Assembly: GCA_020637795.1 (NCBI GenBank)
Contig: JACKJT010000001.1
Location: 1,488,001-1,552,000 of the forward strand
Reading direction: 5' to 3'
Length of the DNA stretch: 64,000 nt
Source of the DNA: Hoeflea sp.
Lineage (GTDB): Bacteria; Pseudomonadota; Alphaproteobacteria; Rhizobiales; Rhizobiaceae
This document shows positions 1-8,441 of this stretch, one piece after another (positions within the stretch are counted from its first letter, which is position 1; each line of letters starts with the position of its first letter). The position numbers were made by a program, and so were the translations under genes. The notes under the pieces are model-generated. The model had not been told where the DNA came from. It did no database searches and saw nothing but the letters and a program-made list of their open reading frames with translations.

Positions 1-619
1 TGTTGGTCGCATCGAGCACGCCGGTCTGCATCCCGGTGTAGATTTCCGATGACGCCATCGAGGAAATCGACGCGCCGGCGCCAACCAGCATCTGCTCGAA
101 GGCAGGTCCGGCAGCGCGTGTGACCTGGCCCTTGATGGTGTCGGGCGAGGTGATGCAGTTCTTCTTCGAAGCGAAGGCGCCGCCGAGCCAGGCGTCGGCG
201 ATGACGATGGCGCCGTTGTCCTCGATCAGCTTCTTGATCTCGTCCATGAAGGGCGAGGCGTTGAGCCGCTTGGCGCGCTCATGGTTGCGTACCAGGCCAG
301 GCATCAGGGTGGCCGAGAATTGCGGCACGCGGCCCGAAGCATAATCGAGCGGGAACGAAGTGATGTCGAGCTGGCCCTTGGTCAGCGCGCCCCACTGCTC
401 CTTGGCCTTGTAGAGCGACTGGCCCGGATAGACCTGGACATCAAGCCCGACATTGGCAGCGGCCAGTTCCCTGGCGAAAAGCTGAACCATTTCGTCGCGC
501 GCGTCGCCCTTGCCGCCCGGAAACTGGTGCGAAGCCTTCAATGTCTCGGCCTGTGCAAGACCCGTCATGGCGATGGATGCGGCGAGCATGCCCGCGAACG
601 CAGATAATCCTAGTTTCAT
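1..619 (-). CDS. TRAP transporter substrate-binding protein DctP (C-terminus outside window)
   Basis: Periplasmic solute receptor of a TRAP transporter. The first 206 residues are visible and the gene continues past base 1. It opens with a signal peptide (MKLGLSAFAGMLAASIAM, cleavage likely after AQA near residue 24). The mature part starts ETLKASHQFPGGKGDA, typical of DctP proteins, and later shows the family pattern of GQLDI and the segment EIYTGMQTGVLDA. The start was chosen because GGGAGGT lies just upstream on the minus strand. It is divergent from the GntR gene and shares with it a palindromic operator. It differs clearly from the second DctP at about 4.4 kb, so it belongs to a separate transporter whose membrane subunits would lie to the left. 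The ligand cannot be inferred. Confidence 0.85.
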   Translation of the reverse strand, partial: MKLGLSAFAGMLAASIAMTGLAQAETLKASHQFPGGKGDARDEMVQLFARELAAANVGLDVQVYPGQSLYKAKEQWGALTKGQLDITSFPLDYASGRVPQFSATLMPGLVRNHERAKRLNASPFMDEIKKLIEDNGAIVIADAWLGGAFASKKNCITSPDTIKGQVTRAAGPAFEQMLVGAGASISSMASSEIYTGMQTGVLDATN

Positions 620-707
620 GTCTACCTCCCAGAAGATTTTGTTCGCAGAACCTCCTCCGGTCCTGGCGCGTATCAATGGGATCACTTTCTGAATGCAAAG
701 TCAAACC

Positions 708-721
708 TCTTGTATACAAGA
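708..721. promoter_or_regulatory. GntR/FCD-type operator palindrome
   Basis: TCTTGTATACAAGA is a perfect 14-bp palindrome. It contains TTGTATACAA, which fits the TNGTNNNACNA-like half-site logic of FadR-subfamily GntR regulators. It sits in the divergent gap between the TRAP receptor gene and the GntR gene, about 90 bp and 33 bp from their starts. Probable autoregulatory and target operator; the site is seen, the function is inferred. Confidence 0.7.
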
Positions 722-753
722 AGAATGAATTTGCATTTTCAACCGGATTGAGC

Positions 754-1434
754 ATGATGCCGGCCATGGGAACACGCATTGCAGACACCATTCGCGAACG
801 CATCGAACAGATGATCGTCACCGGCGAATTCGCCGACGGCGAGCGTCTCGACGAGGTCAAGCTGGCCGAGCAGTTCGGCGTGTCGCGGACCCCGTTGCGC
901 GAGGCGTTCCAGTCGCTCGCAGCCTCCGGTCTGCTGACGCTGGAGGCTCGCCGCGGCGCCTTCATCCGGCATCCGGATTTCGTCGAGCTGGTCGAGATGT
1001 TCGAGGTGATGGCGGAACTGGAGGCGATGTGCGGCTTCCGCGCCGCGCGGCGGGTGAGCGAGCAGCAGATGCGCGACATCGGCCGCACCATCGAGGCCTG
1101 CGAAGCGGCGATCGCGCGGGGCGATTCGGACGAGTATTACCGCGAGAACGAGACCTTTCACCACCTGCTCTACGAGGCCAGCGGCAACAGCTTCCTGGCG
1201 CGCGAGGCGGCGCGGCTGCACAAGCGGCTCAAGCCATACCGGCGCATGCAGCTGCGGGTCAACGGCCGCATGCCGCAGTCGATGCGCGAGCACCGGGCGA
1301 TCTATGCGGCGCTGGAGAAAGCCGACCCGAAAGCCGCCGCCGCCATGCTGCGCCAGCACGTTGCGATCCAGGGCGAACGCTTCAACGACCTGATGGCCAG
1401 CTACCGCCAGATGGCGCCACGCAAGGCAGGCTGA
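754..1434 (+). CDS. GntR family (FadR/FCD subfamily) transcriptional regulator
   Basis: Cytoplasmic ligand-responsive repressor of 226 residues. An N-terminal winged helix (about residues 8-73) carries LAEQFGVSRTPLREAFQSL, the GntR recognition-helix signature. A C-terminal FCD domain shows the metal-site pattern: ENETFHHLLYEASGN, then EHRAI, then RQHV. The start ATG at 754 is preferred over upstream in-frame codons because residues before it do not resemble a GntR protein and would cover the operator at 708-721. ATG at 757 or 766 is also possible. Its position divergent from a TRAP receptor suggests it controls that transporter and senses a carboxylate-like metabolite. The actual effector is unknown. 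Confidence 0.9.
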   Translation: MMPAMGTRIADTIRERIEQMIVTGEFADGERLDEVKLAEQFGVSRTPLREAFQSLAASGLLTLEARRGAFIRHPDFVELVEMFEVMAELEAMCGFRAARRVSEQQMRDIGRTIEACEAAIARGDSDEYYRENETFHHLLYEASGNSFLAREAARLHKRLKPYRRMQLRVNGRMPQSMREHRAIYAALEKADPKAAAAMLRQHVAIQGERFNDLMASYRQMAPRKAG

Positions 1435-1474
1435 GCGCGCGCGGCGCCGTAGACCGCGACCATGACACCTGGCT

Positions 1475-1999
1475 TCAAAGACTGGCGATGAAAGCCTTGA
1501 GATTGAGTTCGGCGAAAGCCAGGATCGCCTCGTCTGCGAGCTGCCCATCCACCACCTTGGCGTTGGCCTGCGGAATGACGATCTCCTGGCAAGCGAATGG
1601 CCTGGCCAGCATGCCGTTGAGGATGTACTTGAGGTGTGCCTGGGCGCGCACGCCGCCGAGCGCTCCGCCCGAGACGCTGACGATGAAGCAGGGCTTGTCC
1701 TTGAACACCGAATTGTAAGCCGGCCGCGATGCCCAGTCGATGGCGTTCTTGAGCAGGCCGGGGACGCTGTAATTATACTCGGGCGTGACGAAAACGACGC
1801 CGTCGGCCGCGGCCACCTCGGCAAGGAAGCGTTCAACCGCCGGGTCCTGGCCGACATCGGCATTGTAATGGGGAAGCAGGCCGGGATCGGCGACCTGGCA
1901 GGTGACGTCGGGTTCGAGGCGGCTGACAAGCGCCCGCACCGTGGCGCGGGATGAGGATGCCTCCCGCAGGCTGCCGGGAATGAAGAGAAGCTGTGTCAT
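1475..1999 (-). CDS. NAD(P)H-dependent FMN reductase family protein
   Basis: Flavodoxin-fold flavin reductase of 174 residues. It shows the FMN-phosphate loop GSLREASSSRAT near residues 9-20 and the family motif TPEYNYSVPGLLKNAIDW near residues 75-92. Members reduce FMN, quinones or chromate with NAD(P)H, and some feed reduced flavin to monooxygenases. It is the last gene of the leftward run that starts with the citryl-CoA-lyase-like gene, 12 bp after dctM. That placement hints at a redox role in the same catabolic pathway, but no monooxygenase is visible in the window. The family is confident; the physiological role is not. Confidence 0.85.
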   Translation of the reverse strand: MTQLLFIPGSLREASSSRATVRALVSRLEPDVTCQVADPGLLPHYNADVGQDPAVERFLAEVAAADGVVFVTPEYNYSVPGLLKNAIDWASRPAYNSVFKDKPCFIVSVSGGALGGVRAQAHLKYILNGMLARPFACQEIVIPQANAKVVDGQLADEAILAFAELNLKAFIASL

Positions 2000-2011
2000 G
2001 AAGTCACCTGT

Positions 2012-3325
2012 CTAGAGACGCGCCAGCCATGTGGCGATTTGCGGAAAGGCGATGATGATCGCAATCGAGACCAGCATGGCGCCGACGAAGGGCAGCGTGC
2101 CGCGAAAGATCTCGCCAACCTTGAGGTCGGGATCGTCCATTGCCGATTTGATGATGTAGACCGAGAGCCCGAAAGGCGGGGTGAGCAGTCCGACCTCGAC
2201 CGTGACCACCGTCAGCACACCGAACCAGACCAGGTCGAAGCCTGCCGCTTCGGCGACCGGCAGGGCGATGGGCAGGAGGATCAGCATGATCGAGATCGAA
2301 TCGATCAGGCAGCCCAGCACGATGATCAGCAGCAGATAGATGATGAGAAAGCCGTAGGGTCCGATCGAGCCCTCCAGCAGGAATTCGGCCAGCCCGCGCG
2401 GCACGCCCGACAGCGCCAGCATGCGGCTGAAGAAGGTGGCGGCCAGGATCAGGAACAGGACTGAAACCGTGATCTGCCCGGCTTCCAGCAGTAGCCGCCA
2501 GAACGACCTCGCATCCAGCGAGCGTCGCTTGAGCGCGATGACGAGGGCGCCGAGAGCGCCCGCGGCACCCGCTTCGGTCGGATTGAGAAAGCCGCCATAC
2601 AGACCGCCGAGCACCACCAGCATCAGCGACAGGATGGGGACGGACTTGGCGGCGATGCCGAGCCCGCTCATCGGTTCATCGACCGGGCCGGTATCGGCGG
2701 CGGCGAAGACGAAATCCTTCCGGAACCGGGCAAGCAGGACGATGGTGATGGAGAAGGCGACCGCGAGCAGGATGCCGGGGCCGATGCCGGCGAGGAACAT
2801 GCGGCCGACCGATTCCTCGGCCAGCACGGCATAGACGATCATCAGCAGCGAGGGCGGGATCAGCATGCCCAGCACCGAAGATCCGGCAACCACGCCGGTG
2901 GCGAACTTGCGGGTGTAGCCATGGCGCACCATTTCCGGCACCGCCACGCGGCTGAACACGGTGGCGGACGCGATCGATATGCCGGTGATGGCAGCAAACA
3001 CCGCATTGGCAAAGACGGTGGCTATTCCCAAACCGGCGGTCACGCGTCCCAGCAGTTGCTGGAACACATCGAACGTGTCCTTGCCGACCCTCGAAACGGT
3101 CACCAGCAAGCCCATCAGCACGAACAGCGGCACGACGGCGAAGAGATACTCGCGCAGCGAATCGTTGGCGACCTGGCCCATCATCCGCAGCGAGACGACG
3201 TCTCCGCGGATCGCCGCGACGCCGAGAAAGGAAACCGTCAGCATGCCGATGCCGATGGGCATGCCGAGATAGATCAGGACCAGAAGGGCCAGGGTTGCCA
3301 GGGCACCGATTTCGATTGGGCTCAT
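2012..3325 (-). CDS. dctM: TRAP transporter large permease subunit DctM
   Basis: Integral membrane permease of 437 residues, the transport channel of a TRAP system that works with a Na+ or H+ gradient rather than ATP. Hydrophobic segments recur throughout, and DctM signatures include the early FVLMGLLVT segment, SSVLGMLIPPSLLMIVYAV and the C-terminal TPPFGLSVYIIKS. The length matches the family (about 430). Its start overlaps the dctQ stop by 4 bases, showing translational coupling. With dctQ and dctP it forms a complete importer, probably for the substrate degraded by the surrounding enzymes. Confidence 0.93.
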   Translation of the reverse strand: MSPIEIGALATLALLVLIYLGMPIGIGMLTVSFLGVAAIRGDVVSLRMMGQVANDSLREYLFAVVPLFVLMGLLVTVSRVGKDTFDVFQQLLGRVTAGLGIATVFANAVFAAITGISIASATVFSRVAVPEMVRHGYTRKFATGVVAGSSVLGMLIPPSLLMIVYAVLAEESVGRMFLAGIGPGILLAVAFSITIVLLARFRKDFVFAAADTGPVDEPMSGLGIAAKSVPILSLMLVVLGGLYGGFLNPTEAGAAGALGALVIALKRRSLDARSFWRLLLEAGQITVSVLFLILAATFFSRMLALSGVPRGLAEFLLEGSIGPYGFLIIYLLLIIVLGCLIDSISIMLILLPIALPVAEAAGFDLVWFGVLTVVTVEVGLLTPPFGLSVYIIKSAMDDPDLKVGEIFRGTLPFVGAMLVSIAIIIAFPQIATWLARL

Positions 3326-3891
3326 GGCCTGGCCTCACGTGTCGCGATCGAACGGAGATCGGCGATCATCCGGACAAGGAATTCGAGTGAAGCGATCGCC
3401 ATGCCGGCCAGGATGAGCGCGCGAAAGGGCCATGTCGGCAAAGTCGCGATCCCGATGATTCCGATGTAGTCGCCCGACGACCAGTCCTTGCCGAGAATGC
3501 GGATCGATGCGTAGGCGATGAGACCGATGATGATCGCTCCCACCAGGTTGAAGACTGCCGACAGCAAGGCCGCGGCCCTGGGACGGGAGCGTTTCAAGCC
3601 GACAAGAAAAAGGTCGGTGCGGGCGAGACGGTCGGCACGGATGGTCGTCGCCAGTTGCAGGCTGACGATCATGACCAGAAGCAACGCCCCGAGTTCCGAG
3701 ACCAGAGGCAGGGACGCCCCCATCAGGTTGCGGGCGACGATGTCGGCGCAGATGATGACCATCAGCACACCGATCAGCACCGTTCCGAGCGCTGCAAAGC
3801 CCTCGACCAGCCATTGCCAGGCGCGTCCGACCGCGGCGCCGGGCTGCCGCGGCGGGGCAGGATCATGCCCGTCCTGTTGGTTCACTTGCAT
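3322..3891 (-). CDS. dctQ: TRAP transporter small permease subunit DctQ
   Basis: Small four-helix membrane subunit of 189 residues that pairs with DctM. Four hydrophobic segments are visible (starting near VEGFAALGTVLIGVLMVIIC, LGALLLVMIVSLQL, AALLSAVFNLVGAIIIGLIA and PTWPFRALILAGMAIASLEF). Conserved features include the short motif VIICADIVARN after helix 1 and the FRALI segment in helix 4. It lies between dctP and dctM in the usual P-Q-M order, 18 bp after dctP. The first 25 or so residues are proline- and glutamine-rich, so a later start cannot be excluded. Confidence 0.88.
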   Translation of the reverse strand: MQVNQQDGHDPAPPRQPGAAVGRAWQWLVEGFAALGTVLIGVLMVIICADIVARNLMGASLPLVSELGALLLVMIVSLQLATTIRADRLARTDLFLVGLKRSRPRAAALLSAVFNLVGAIIIGLIAYASIRILGKDWSSGDYIGIIGIATLPTWPFRALILAGMAIASLEFLVRMIADLRSIATREARP

Positions 3892-3909
3892 GATCCCGCC
3901 CGCGCCCGG

Positions 3910-4986
3910 TTACTTCTTGTCCCAGTCGCGCGCCGGGACTTCGCCGGCGGCCCTGAGGGCGTTCATGTATTCACCGAGAAACGCGGTGCCCTGGCCTCCC
4001 TGCGCGTCGACGCTTGCGGCCCATTCGCCAGCGAGATCGGGCAGCATGTCGACCCATTTCTGGCGTTCGCTCGCGGGCATCGGAACGATGGTGACCGGCG
4101 GCGACTGCTCGGCGCCGTTCTTGACCATGAGGTCGAGCATCAGTTCATGACGGTCGACCATGTCCTGACCGTGGGACTTGGTGTAGTACTTGCCGGCCTC
4201 GATCATCGCCGCCTGGACTTCCTCGGGAAGGCCATCCCAGCTGTCCTTGTTGATTGCGACAGCGCCCGAGAAGGCAGCGCCGGCATCGAAGCGGTTGATG
4301 TAGGGAGCGACTTCGTAAAGCTTGATCGGCATCGCGCCGAGCGCCAGGGTCAGCGCGCCGTCGGAAACGCCAGTCTGCACGTCGGTGTAGAAGGTCGTCA
4401 GCGCGCCGTCGACCGCATTGGCACCGGTGCCGCGCAGCCAGCTTCCGAGCACGCCGGGTGCAGACAGCTTCATGCCGTTGATGTCGGCAATGCCGGTCAG
4501 CGGCTTCTTGGTGTAGATGTCGTAGAGATCTGTTGCGGTCAGCCCCAGGACCTTGAGGTTGTGCCCCTCCCACTCGTTGCGGAAGGCCTCGTTGGTTTCA
4601 AGAAGCTTTTCCATCACCTCGAGCAGGACCGGCGGGTTTGCCGTTGCAAACGGGGTGTTGGTGGACACCTGGCTCAGCGGCAGCTTTGCCGCCTCGAGGA
4701 AGGAGAATACCCAACCCACATCGGTGATGCCTTCCTCAACCGAACTCAGCGTGGCGTTCGCCTTGTAGAGCGTGCCGCCAAAGGCCTCATTCCACTCGAT
4801 CTTGTAATTGCCCTTCTCGGCAAGGATCTCGTCGGTGCGGGCCATGAAGTGGGTCTGGATCATGCCCACCCACGGGACCACCGTAGGGTGGCTCGAGGCC
4901 ACCGTCAGGTTGATTACCTCCTGCGCCGATACGACGTTCGGCAGCAGCAACATGCCTGCCGTCATCATTCCCAAAAACTTCTTCAT
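3910..4986 (-). CDS. dctP: TRAP transporter substrate-binding protein DctP
   Basis: Periplasmic receptor of 358 residues. The signal peptide is MKKFLGMMTAGMLLLPNVV with cleavage after VSA-Q near residue 22. The mature protein begins with a beta strand (EVINLTVASSHP) followed by the DctP fold, with the conserved LYKANATLSSVEEGITDVGW region and, at the hinge, GMKLSAPGVLGSWL. It is followed by dctQ and dctM and preceded by a YciI-like gene. No ligand-determining arginine can be assigned with confidence by eye. Given the CoA-transferase and lyase upstream, an organic acid ligand is a reasonable inference. Confidence 0.9.
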   Translation of the reverse strand: MKKFLGMMTAGMLLLPNVVSAQEVINLTVASSHPTVVPWVGMIQTHFMARTDEILAEKGNYKIEWNEAFGGTLYKANATLSSVEEGITDVGWVFSFLEAAKLPLSQVSTNTPFATANPPVLLEVMEKLLETNEAFRNEWEGHNLKVLGLTATDLYDIYTKKPLTGIADINGMKLSAPGVLGSWLRGTGANAVDGALTTFYTDVQTGVSDGALTLALGAMPIKLYEVAPYINRFDAGAAFSGAVAINKDSWDGLPEEVQAAMIEAGKYYTKSHGQDMVDRHELMLDLMVKNGAEQSPPVTIVPMPASERQKWVDMLPDLAGEWAASVDAQGGQGTAFLGEYMNALRAAGEVPARDWDKK

Positions 4987-5007
4987 TTTCTCTCTCCCAA
5001 GTGATGT

Positions 5008-5412
5008 TCAGGCCAAAGTGAAAGTCTGGCTGGAATAGTCGAGCCGGACGGTGATCGTTCCTTCGTTGATGAGCCATGGCCGGACGTGAAAACTGCGGGC
5101 ACCGCTTGTGTGCATCGGATCGCGTTCGGCGATCGCGATCGCCTCCTGGCGAGATGCCGCCCGGACCACGACCATTCCCTCGCCTTCCCAGCTCTGCTCG
5201 TCGTCGCTCCACATCGGACCGGCGGCGAACATGATGCCGTCGCGCTCCAGGCCGACCTGGAACTGCAGATGCGCTTCCAGGTGCTCGAAAACCGGGCCCA
5301 TGCCGTTCACCGGCCTGGTGAAGATGGCGTAGAGCTGCTTCTGCAGCATGGCCTTGCTTGCTTCCATCACGCCGGCAGCGGGCACCGACGTGATCATGTC
5401 CTCATTGCTCAT
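5008..5412 (-). CDS. YciI-like domain protein
   Basis: Small cytoplasmic protein of 134 residues with a ferredoxin-like YCII-related core. LYAIFTRPVNG opens the first strand, and GIMFAAGPM and EGEGMVVVRAASRQEAIAIAERDPMHTSGA match the usual pattern, ending in FHVRPWLINEG. Some relatives resemble muconolactone isomerase in fold, but no catalytic role can be assigned. The start ATG at 5412 has AGGGGGAGGC just upstream. The protein sits between CaiB and dctP in one transcriptional run with short gaps, so it is probably an auxiliary enzyme of the pathway. Confidence 0.75.
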   Translation of the reverse strand: MSNEDMITSVPAAGVMEASKAMLQKQLYAIFTRPVNGMGPVFEHLEAHLQFQVGLERDGIMFAAGPMWSDDEQSWEGEGMVVVRAASRQEAIAIAERDPMHTSGARSFHVRPWLINEGTITVRLDYSSQTFTLA

Positions 5413-5434
5413 GCTTGCCTCCCCCTGTTGCGGC

Positions 5435-6580
5435 TCATTCGGATTTGCCTGCCGCCAGTTCGGCACGCAGTTCGGCGCCGTGCTGATCCAGCGTCGGCGG
5501 TGGCGTGACATGCAAATCGGCCTCGCCGTCAAAGCTGTAGGGTGGCCGCACTGTCTTGGATTCGCCCATTTCGGGATGGCTGGTCTTGACCGCCAGCTGC
5601 AGATGCACCGCCTGCGGATCCTCCAGCGCTTCGTTGGAATCGTAGGCCGGCGCATGCGGCACCTCGAGAGCCAGCAGCTTGGCGCACCATGCGTCACGGG
5701 TGTCTGTCTTGAAGATCGGCGTGAAGATCTCGATCATCTCGTCCTGATGCCGGATGCGGTCAAGGCGGTCGGCAAACCGCGGATCGGTTGCCAACGCCTG
5801 CTGGCCGGTGGCTTCCAGGAAGCCTTCCCAGAACTTCGGCGGCGAGGACATGTGAATGGCGATCCACTTGCCGTCACTGCATTCGAATGTGTAGCTCTGC
5901 GACACCACCGGGCGCGACAGCGGCCCCATGATTTCGCCTTCGGAGAAATAGTGCGTGAAACTGTCGAGGTTGAAATGCGTCATCGCCTCCAGCATGGAGA
6001 TGTCGATGCGCCTTCCCTTGCCGCTCTTGCTGCGCTCGAGAAGTGCGGCGAGGATTGCCGTGGCCGCATATTGCCCGGTGACGGCATCGGCGATCGCCGG
6101 CCCGATGACTCTGGGATTGGACGGAGGCGTCAACAGCCTGAGATAACCGCTGGCGGCCTGCGCCACGGTGTCGAATGCGGGACGGTCTCTTGACGGGCCC
6201 GACTGGCCAAATCCGGAGATCGCGCAATAGATCAACTTCGGATTGATCTTGCGCAGATCGTCCTCGCCGACCCCCAACTTCTCGGCAACGCCGGGACGGA
6301 AATTCTGGATGAACACGTCGGCGGTGGCAATCAGCTGATGGAGCGTGTCGAGATCGCCCGAATCCCTGGTGTCGAGCGCGATCGAGCGCTTGTTGCGGTT
6401 ATAGGTCTGGTAGTGCGGCGAATAGAGCCCGCCCTTGAAGGCGCGGAACGGATCGCCGGTGCCGGGCCGCTCGACCTTGATGACATCGGCGCCGAGATCG
6501 GCCAGATGCAGGGCGGCGGCGGGGCCGGTGATGTAGGTGCCGAGTTCGATGACACGGATGTCCTTGAGAATCTTGACCAT
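5435..6580 (-). CDS. CaiB/BaiF family (class III) CoA-transferase
   Basis: Enzyme of 381 residues that moves CoA between carboxylic acids through an aspartyl-CoA thioester. The N-terminus has the family signature ELGTYITGPAAALHLADLGA followed by VIKVERPGTGDPFR. The catalytic aspartate is predicted to be Asp165 in IADAVTGQYAATAIL, aligned with Asp169 of formyl-CoA transferase. A small GLYSPHYQTYNRNKRSIALD block also fits. It lies 9 bp after the citryl-CoA-lyase-like gene, which suggests the two act in sequence: CoA loading of an acid, then cleavage of the CoA ester. The donor and acceptor acids are unknown. Confidence 0.9.
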   Translation of the reverse strand: MVKILKDIRVIELGTYITGPAAALHLADLGADVIKVERPGTGDPFRAFKGGLYSPHYQTYNRNKRSIALDTRDSGDLDTLHQLIATADVFIQNFRPGVAEKLGVGEDDLRKINPKLIYCAISGFGQSGPSRDRPAFDTVAQAASGYLRLLTPPSNPRVIGPAIADAVTGQYAATAILAALLERSKSGKGRRIDISMLEAMTHFNLDSFTHYFSEGEIMGPLSRPVVSQSYTFECSDGKWIAIHMSSPPKFWEGFLEATGQQALATDPRFADRLDRIRHQDEMIEIFTPIFKTDTRDAWCAKLLALEVPHAPAYDSNEALEDPQAVHLQLAVKTSHPEMGESKTVRPPYSFDGEADLHVTPPPTLDQHGAELRAELAAGKSE

Positions 6581-6589
6581 GGATGCGCC

Positions 6590-7399
6590 CTATGCCTTTG
6601 CCTTCGGATCCGATGCGGATGCACCGTCATAGCCAATGGCGAGATCGGCCTTGTGCGACATGATGAACCCGATCGAGCGCAGCGATTCCTCGTAGAGATG
6701 GGCGGCGAGCCCGGCGGTCCGCGCCAGCAAGGGCACCGCCTTGATCGCCTCGAGCGGCCAGCCGGCATCGAGGATCGCCGCCGGAATGGCGCCGGAGACA
6801 TTGATCGGCAGCGGCCGTTCGATGATGCCCGGCGCATGCTCGGCCAGGATGCGCAAAGTTGAAATGTAGCGGCCGGAAATGCCCAGTTCGTCGGCAATCT
6901 CGAGCAGACGGTCGGCGCGCGGGTCGCCGGCATTGTGCTGCGGGTGACCCAGACCCGGCACCTTGCGGCGCGCCGCCTTGAGTTGCTTCAGGCTGGCAAT
7001 CGCCGCCGTCTCGACATCGGTGCCATTTTTCTCGGCATCGGCCAGCACCTGAGCAATATATTGCCCGGCGATTTCCGAACTGCCGGCAACGACGCTTCCC
7101 ATGCCGAGGAGGCCTGCCGCCATTGCACCCTGCCAGGCATCAGGACCGGCTGCCAGCGTCATCCGCGCCGCCTGCACGCTCGGCACAAGGCCGTGCTCGG
7201 CAATCGCCACCAGGCAGGCGTCCATCATCTTGCGCTGCGCGGCGGTCGGCTTTTCGCCGACAACGAGCAGCCAGAAGTAGTCGGTGAAATCGATCTTGCC
7301 GATCAGGTCACCGCACAGATCGTGCCCCCTTACCGTGATCGAGTCGGCATCCGACGTGGCGATCGCCGTGAATGCCTGATCCTGTTTTCCAATGCGCAT
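6590..7399 (-). CDS. Citryl-CoA lyase / short citrate-synthase-like protein
   Basis: Protein of 269 residues, the size of the citrate-synthase fold in citryl-CoA lyase and the C-terminal part of ATP-citrate lyase, much shorter than the roughly 430-residue citrate synthases. Active-site-like features are VPGLGHPQHNAGDPRADRL around residue 155 (histidine) and NVSGAIPAAILDAGWP. Such enzymes split citryl-CoA to acetyl-CoA and oxaloacetate or act on similar acyl-CoAs. The start at 7399 is preferred to an ATG at 7420 because AAGGA lies 8 bases upstream and the 7420 codon is inside a palindrome. It is first of the leftward operon and divergent from iclR. Confidence 0.8.
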   Translation of the reverse strand: MRIGKQDQAFTAIATSDADSITVRGHDLCGDLIGKIDFTDYFWLLVVGEKPTAAQRKMMDACLVAIAEHGLVPSVQAARMTLAAGPDAWQGAMAAGLLGMGSVVAGSSEIAGQYIAQVLADAEKNGTDVETAAIASLKQLKAARRKVPGLGHPQHNAGDPRADRLLEIADELGISGRYISTLRILAEHAPGIIERPLPINVSGAIPAAILDAGWPLEAIKAVPLLARTAGLAAHLYEESLRSIGFIMSHKADLAIGYDGASASDPKAKA

Positions 7400-7411
7400 T
7401 TCGGGTCCTTT

Positions 7412-7428
7412 TTTTCGCATACCGAAAA
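7412..7428. promoter_or_regulatory. Candidate IclR operator (inverted repeat)
   Basis: TTTTCG-N5-CGAAAA is a perfect inverted repeat 13 bp upstream of the lyase start in the divergent lyase/iclR intergenic region. A further CGAAAA copy lies at about 7443. IclR proteins often bind short palindromes next to the promoters they control, so autoregulation and control of the leftward operon are plausible. No promoter elements were confidently placed. Confidence 0.4.
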
Positions 7429-7555
7429 TATTTCCTCTTGCCGAAAAGATTGCACTGATTTATCGTCCCGTCAAGTCACCCGCCGGACCTGTGAAAATCG
7501 CCGGCCACACCGTAGGAAGGGAACATCGCAGCAATGAAGAAGGTCCCGTTCCGCC

Positions 7556-8407
7556 ATGACTGATCACCCAGCCGCAAATGTCCAGACGTCCGCCACACCC
7601 GGTGCAGACACCAAGCCGGGCAAGCCAGACGAGTTCGTCGAGGCTCTGGCCAAGGGGATTTCGATCCTCGAGAGCTTCGACGCCGCCAATCCGGAAATGA
7701 CGCTGAGCGAAATTGCCAGGAAGGTGGGATACTCGCCCGCAGCAGCCCGGCGTAGCCTGATCACGCTGATGGCGCTCGGCTATGTCGGCCAGACCAACAA
7801 GCGCTTCCACCTGCGCCCCAAGATCATGGCGCTGAGTTCGGGGTTCTATTATTCCGCCCAGATCGACGAAGTGCTGCAGCCGCATCTGCGCGAGCTGGTG
7901 GCGAAATACGGCGACGCTTCCTCGGTCGGCACGCTCGAGCAGCGCGACGTCATCTACATCGCCCACAACTCGGTGCAGCGGGCACGGCGCGCCGCCGCGG
8001 TGGTGGGCGCCCGTTACCCGGCATATGCGACGTCGCTGGGCCGCGTGCTGCTTGCCGGTCTGAGCGACGGCGAGCTCGACCGCTATTTCGACGGCCTTGT
8101 CATCGAACCGCTGACATCCAAGACGATCGCCGACCCGGTGCAGTTGCGCGAGGAAATCGAGCAAGTGCGCCGGGACGGCTATTCGACCACGGTCGATCAG
8201 CTCGATTACGGCATCACGGCACTGGCCGTACCGATACGGGCCCTTGATGGCCGCACGATCGCAGCGCTGAACACGTCGGGCTACAGCGGCATGGTGGACG
8301 CCGAATTCCTGGTCGCCAACCGCCTGCCAGAGTTGCGGGCCACTGCGTCCCGAATTGCCAATGCACTGACGCGATATCCGATGCTCGTTTCCATCATCGG
8401 ATCCTGA
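7556..8407 (+). CDS. IclR family transcriptional regulator
   Basis: Regulator of 283 residues with a hydrophilic, disordered-looking N-terminus (about 27 residues), a winged helix around residues 28-90 (EALAKGISILESFDAANPEMTLSEIARKVGYSPAAARRSLITL) and an IclR effector domain to the end. The opening FVEALAKGISILESF and the phrase YAHNS-like QRDVIYIAHNSVQRARR resemble the PcaR/PobR branch, which responds to aromatic-ring or dicarboxylate intermediates. It is divergent from the lyase-CaiB-TRAP operon and 34 bp upstream of the amidohydrolase, so it probably controls both arms. The effector is not known. Confidence 0.9.
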   Translation: MTDHPAANVQTSATPGADTKPGKPDEFVEALAKGISILESFDAANPEMTLSEIARKVGYSPAAARRSLITLMALGYVGQTNKRFHLRPKIMALSSGFYYSAQIDEVLQPHLRELVAKYGDASSVGTLEQRDVIYIAHNSVQRARRAAAVVGARYPAYATSLGRVLLAGLSDGELDRYFDGLVIEPLTSKTIADPVQLREEIEQVRRDGYSTTVDQLDYGITALAVPIRALDGRTIAALNTSGYSGMVDAEFLVANRLPELRATASRIANALTRYPMLVSIIGS

Positions 8408-8441
8408 ATCCACGAGAAGACTCACGGGAGGAGAAACCAGA

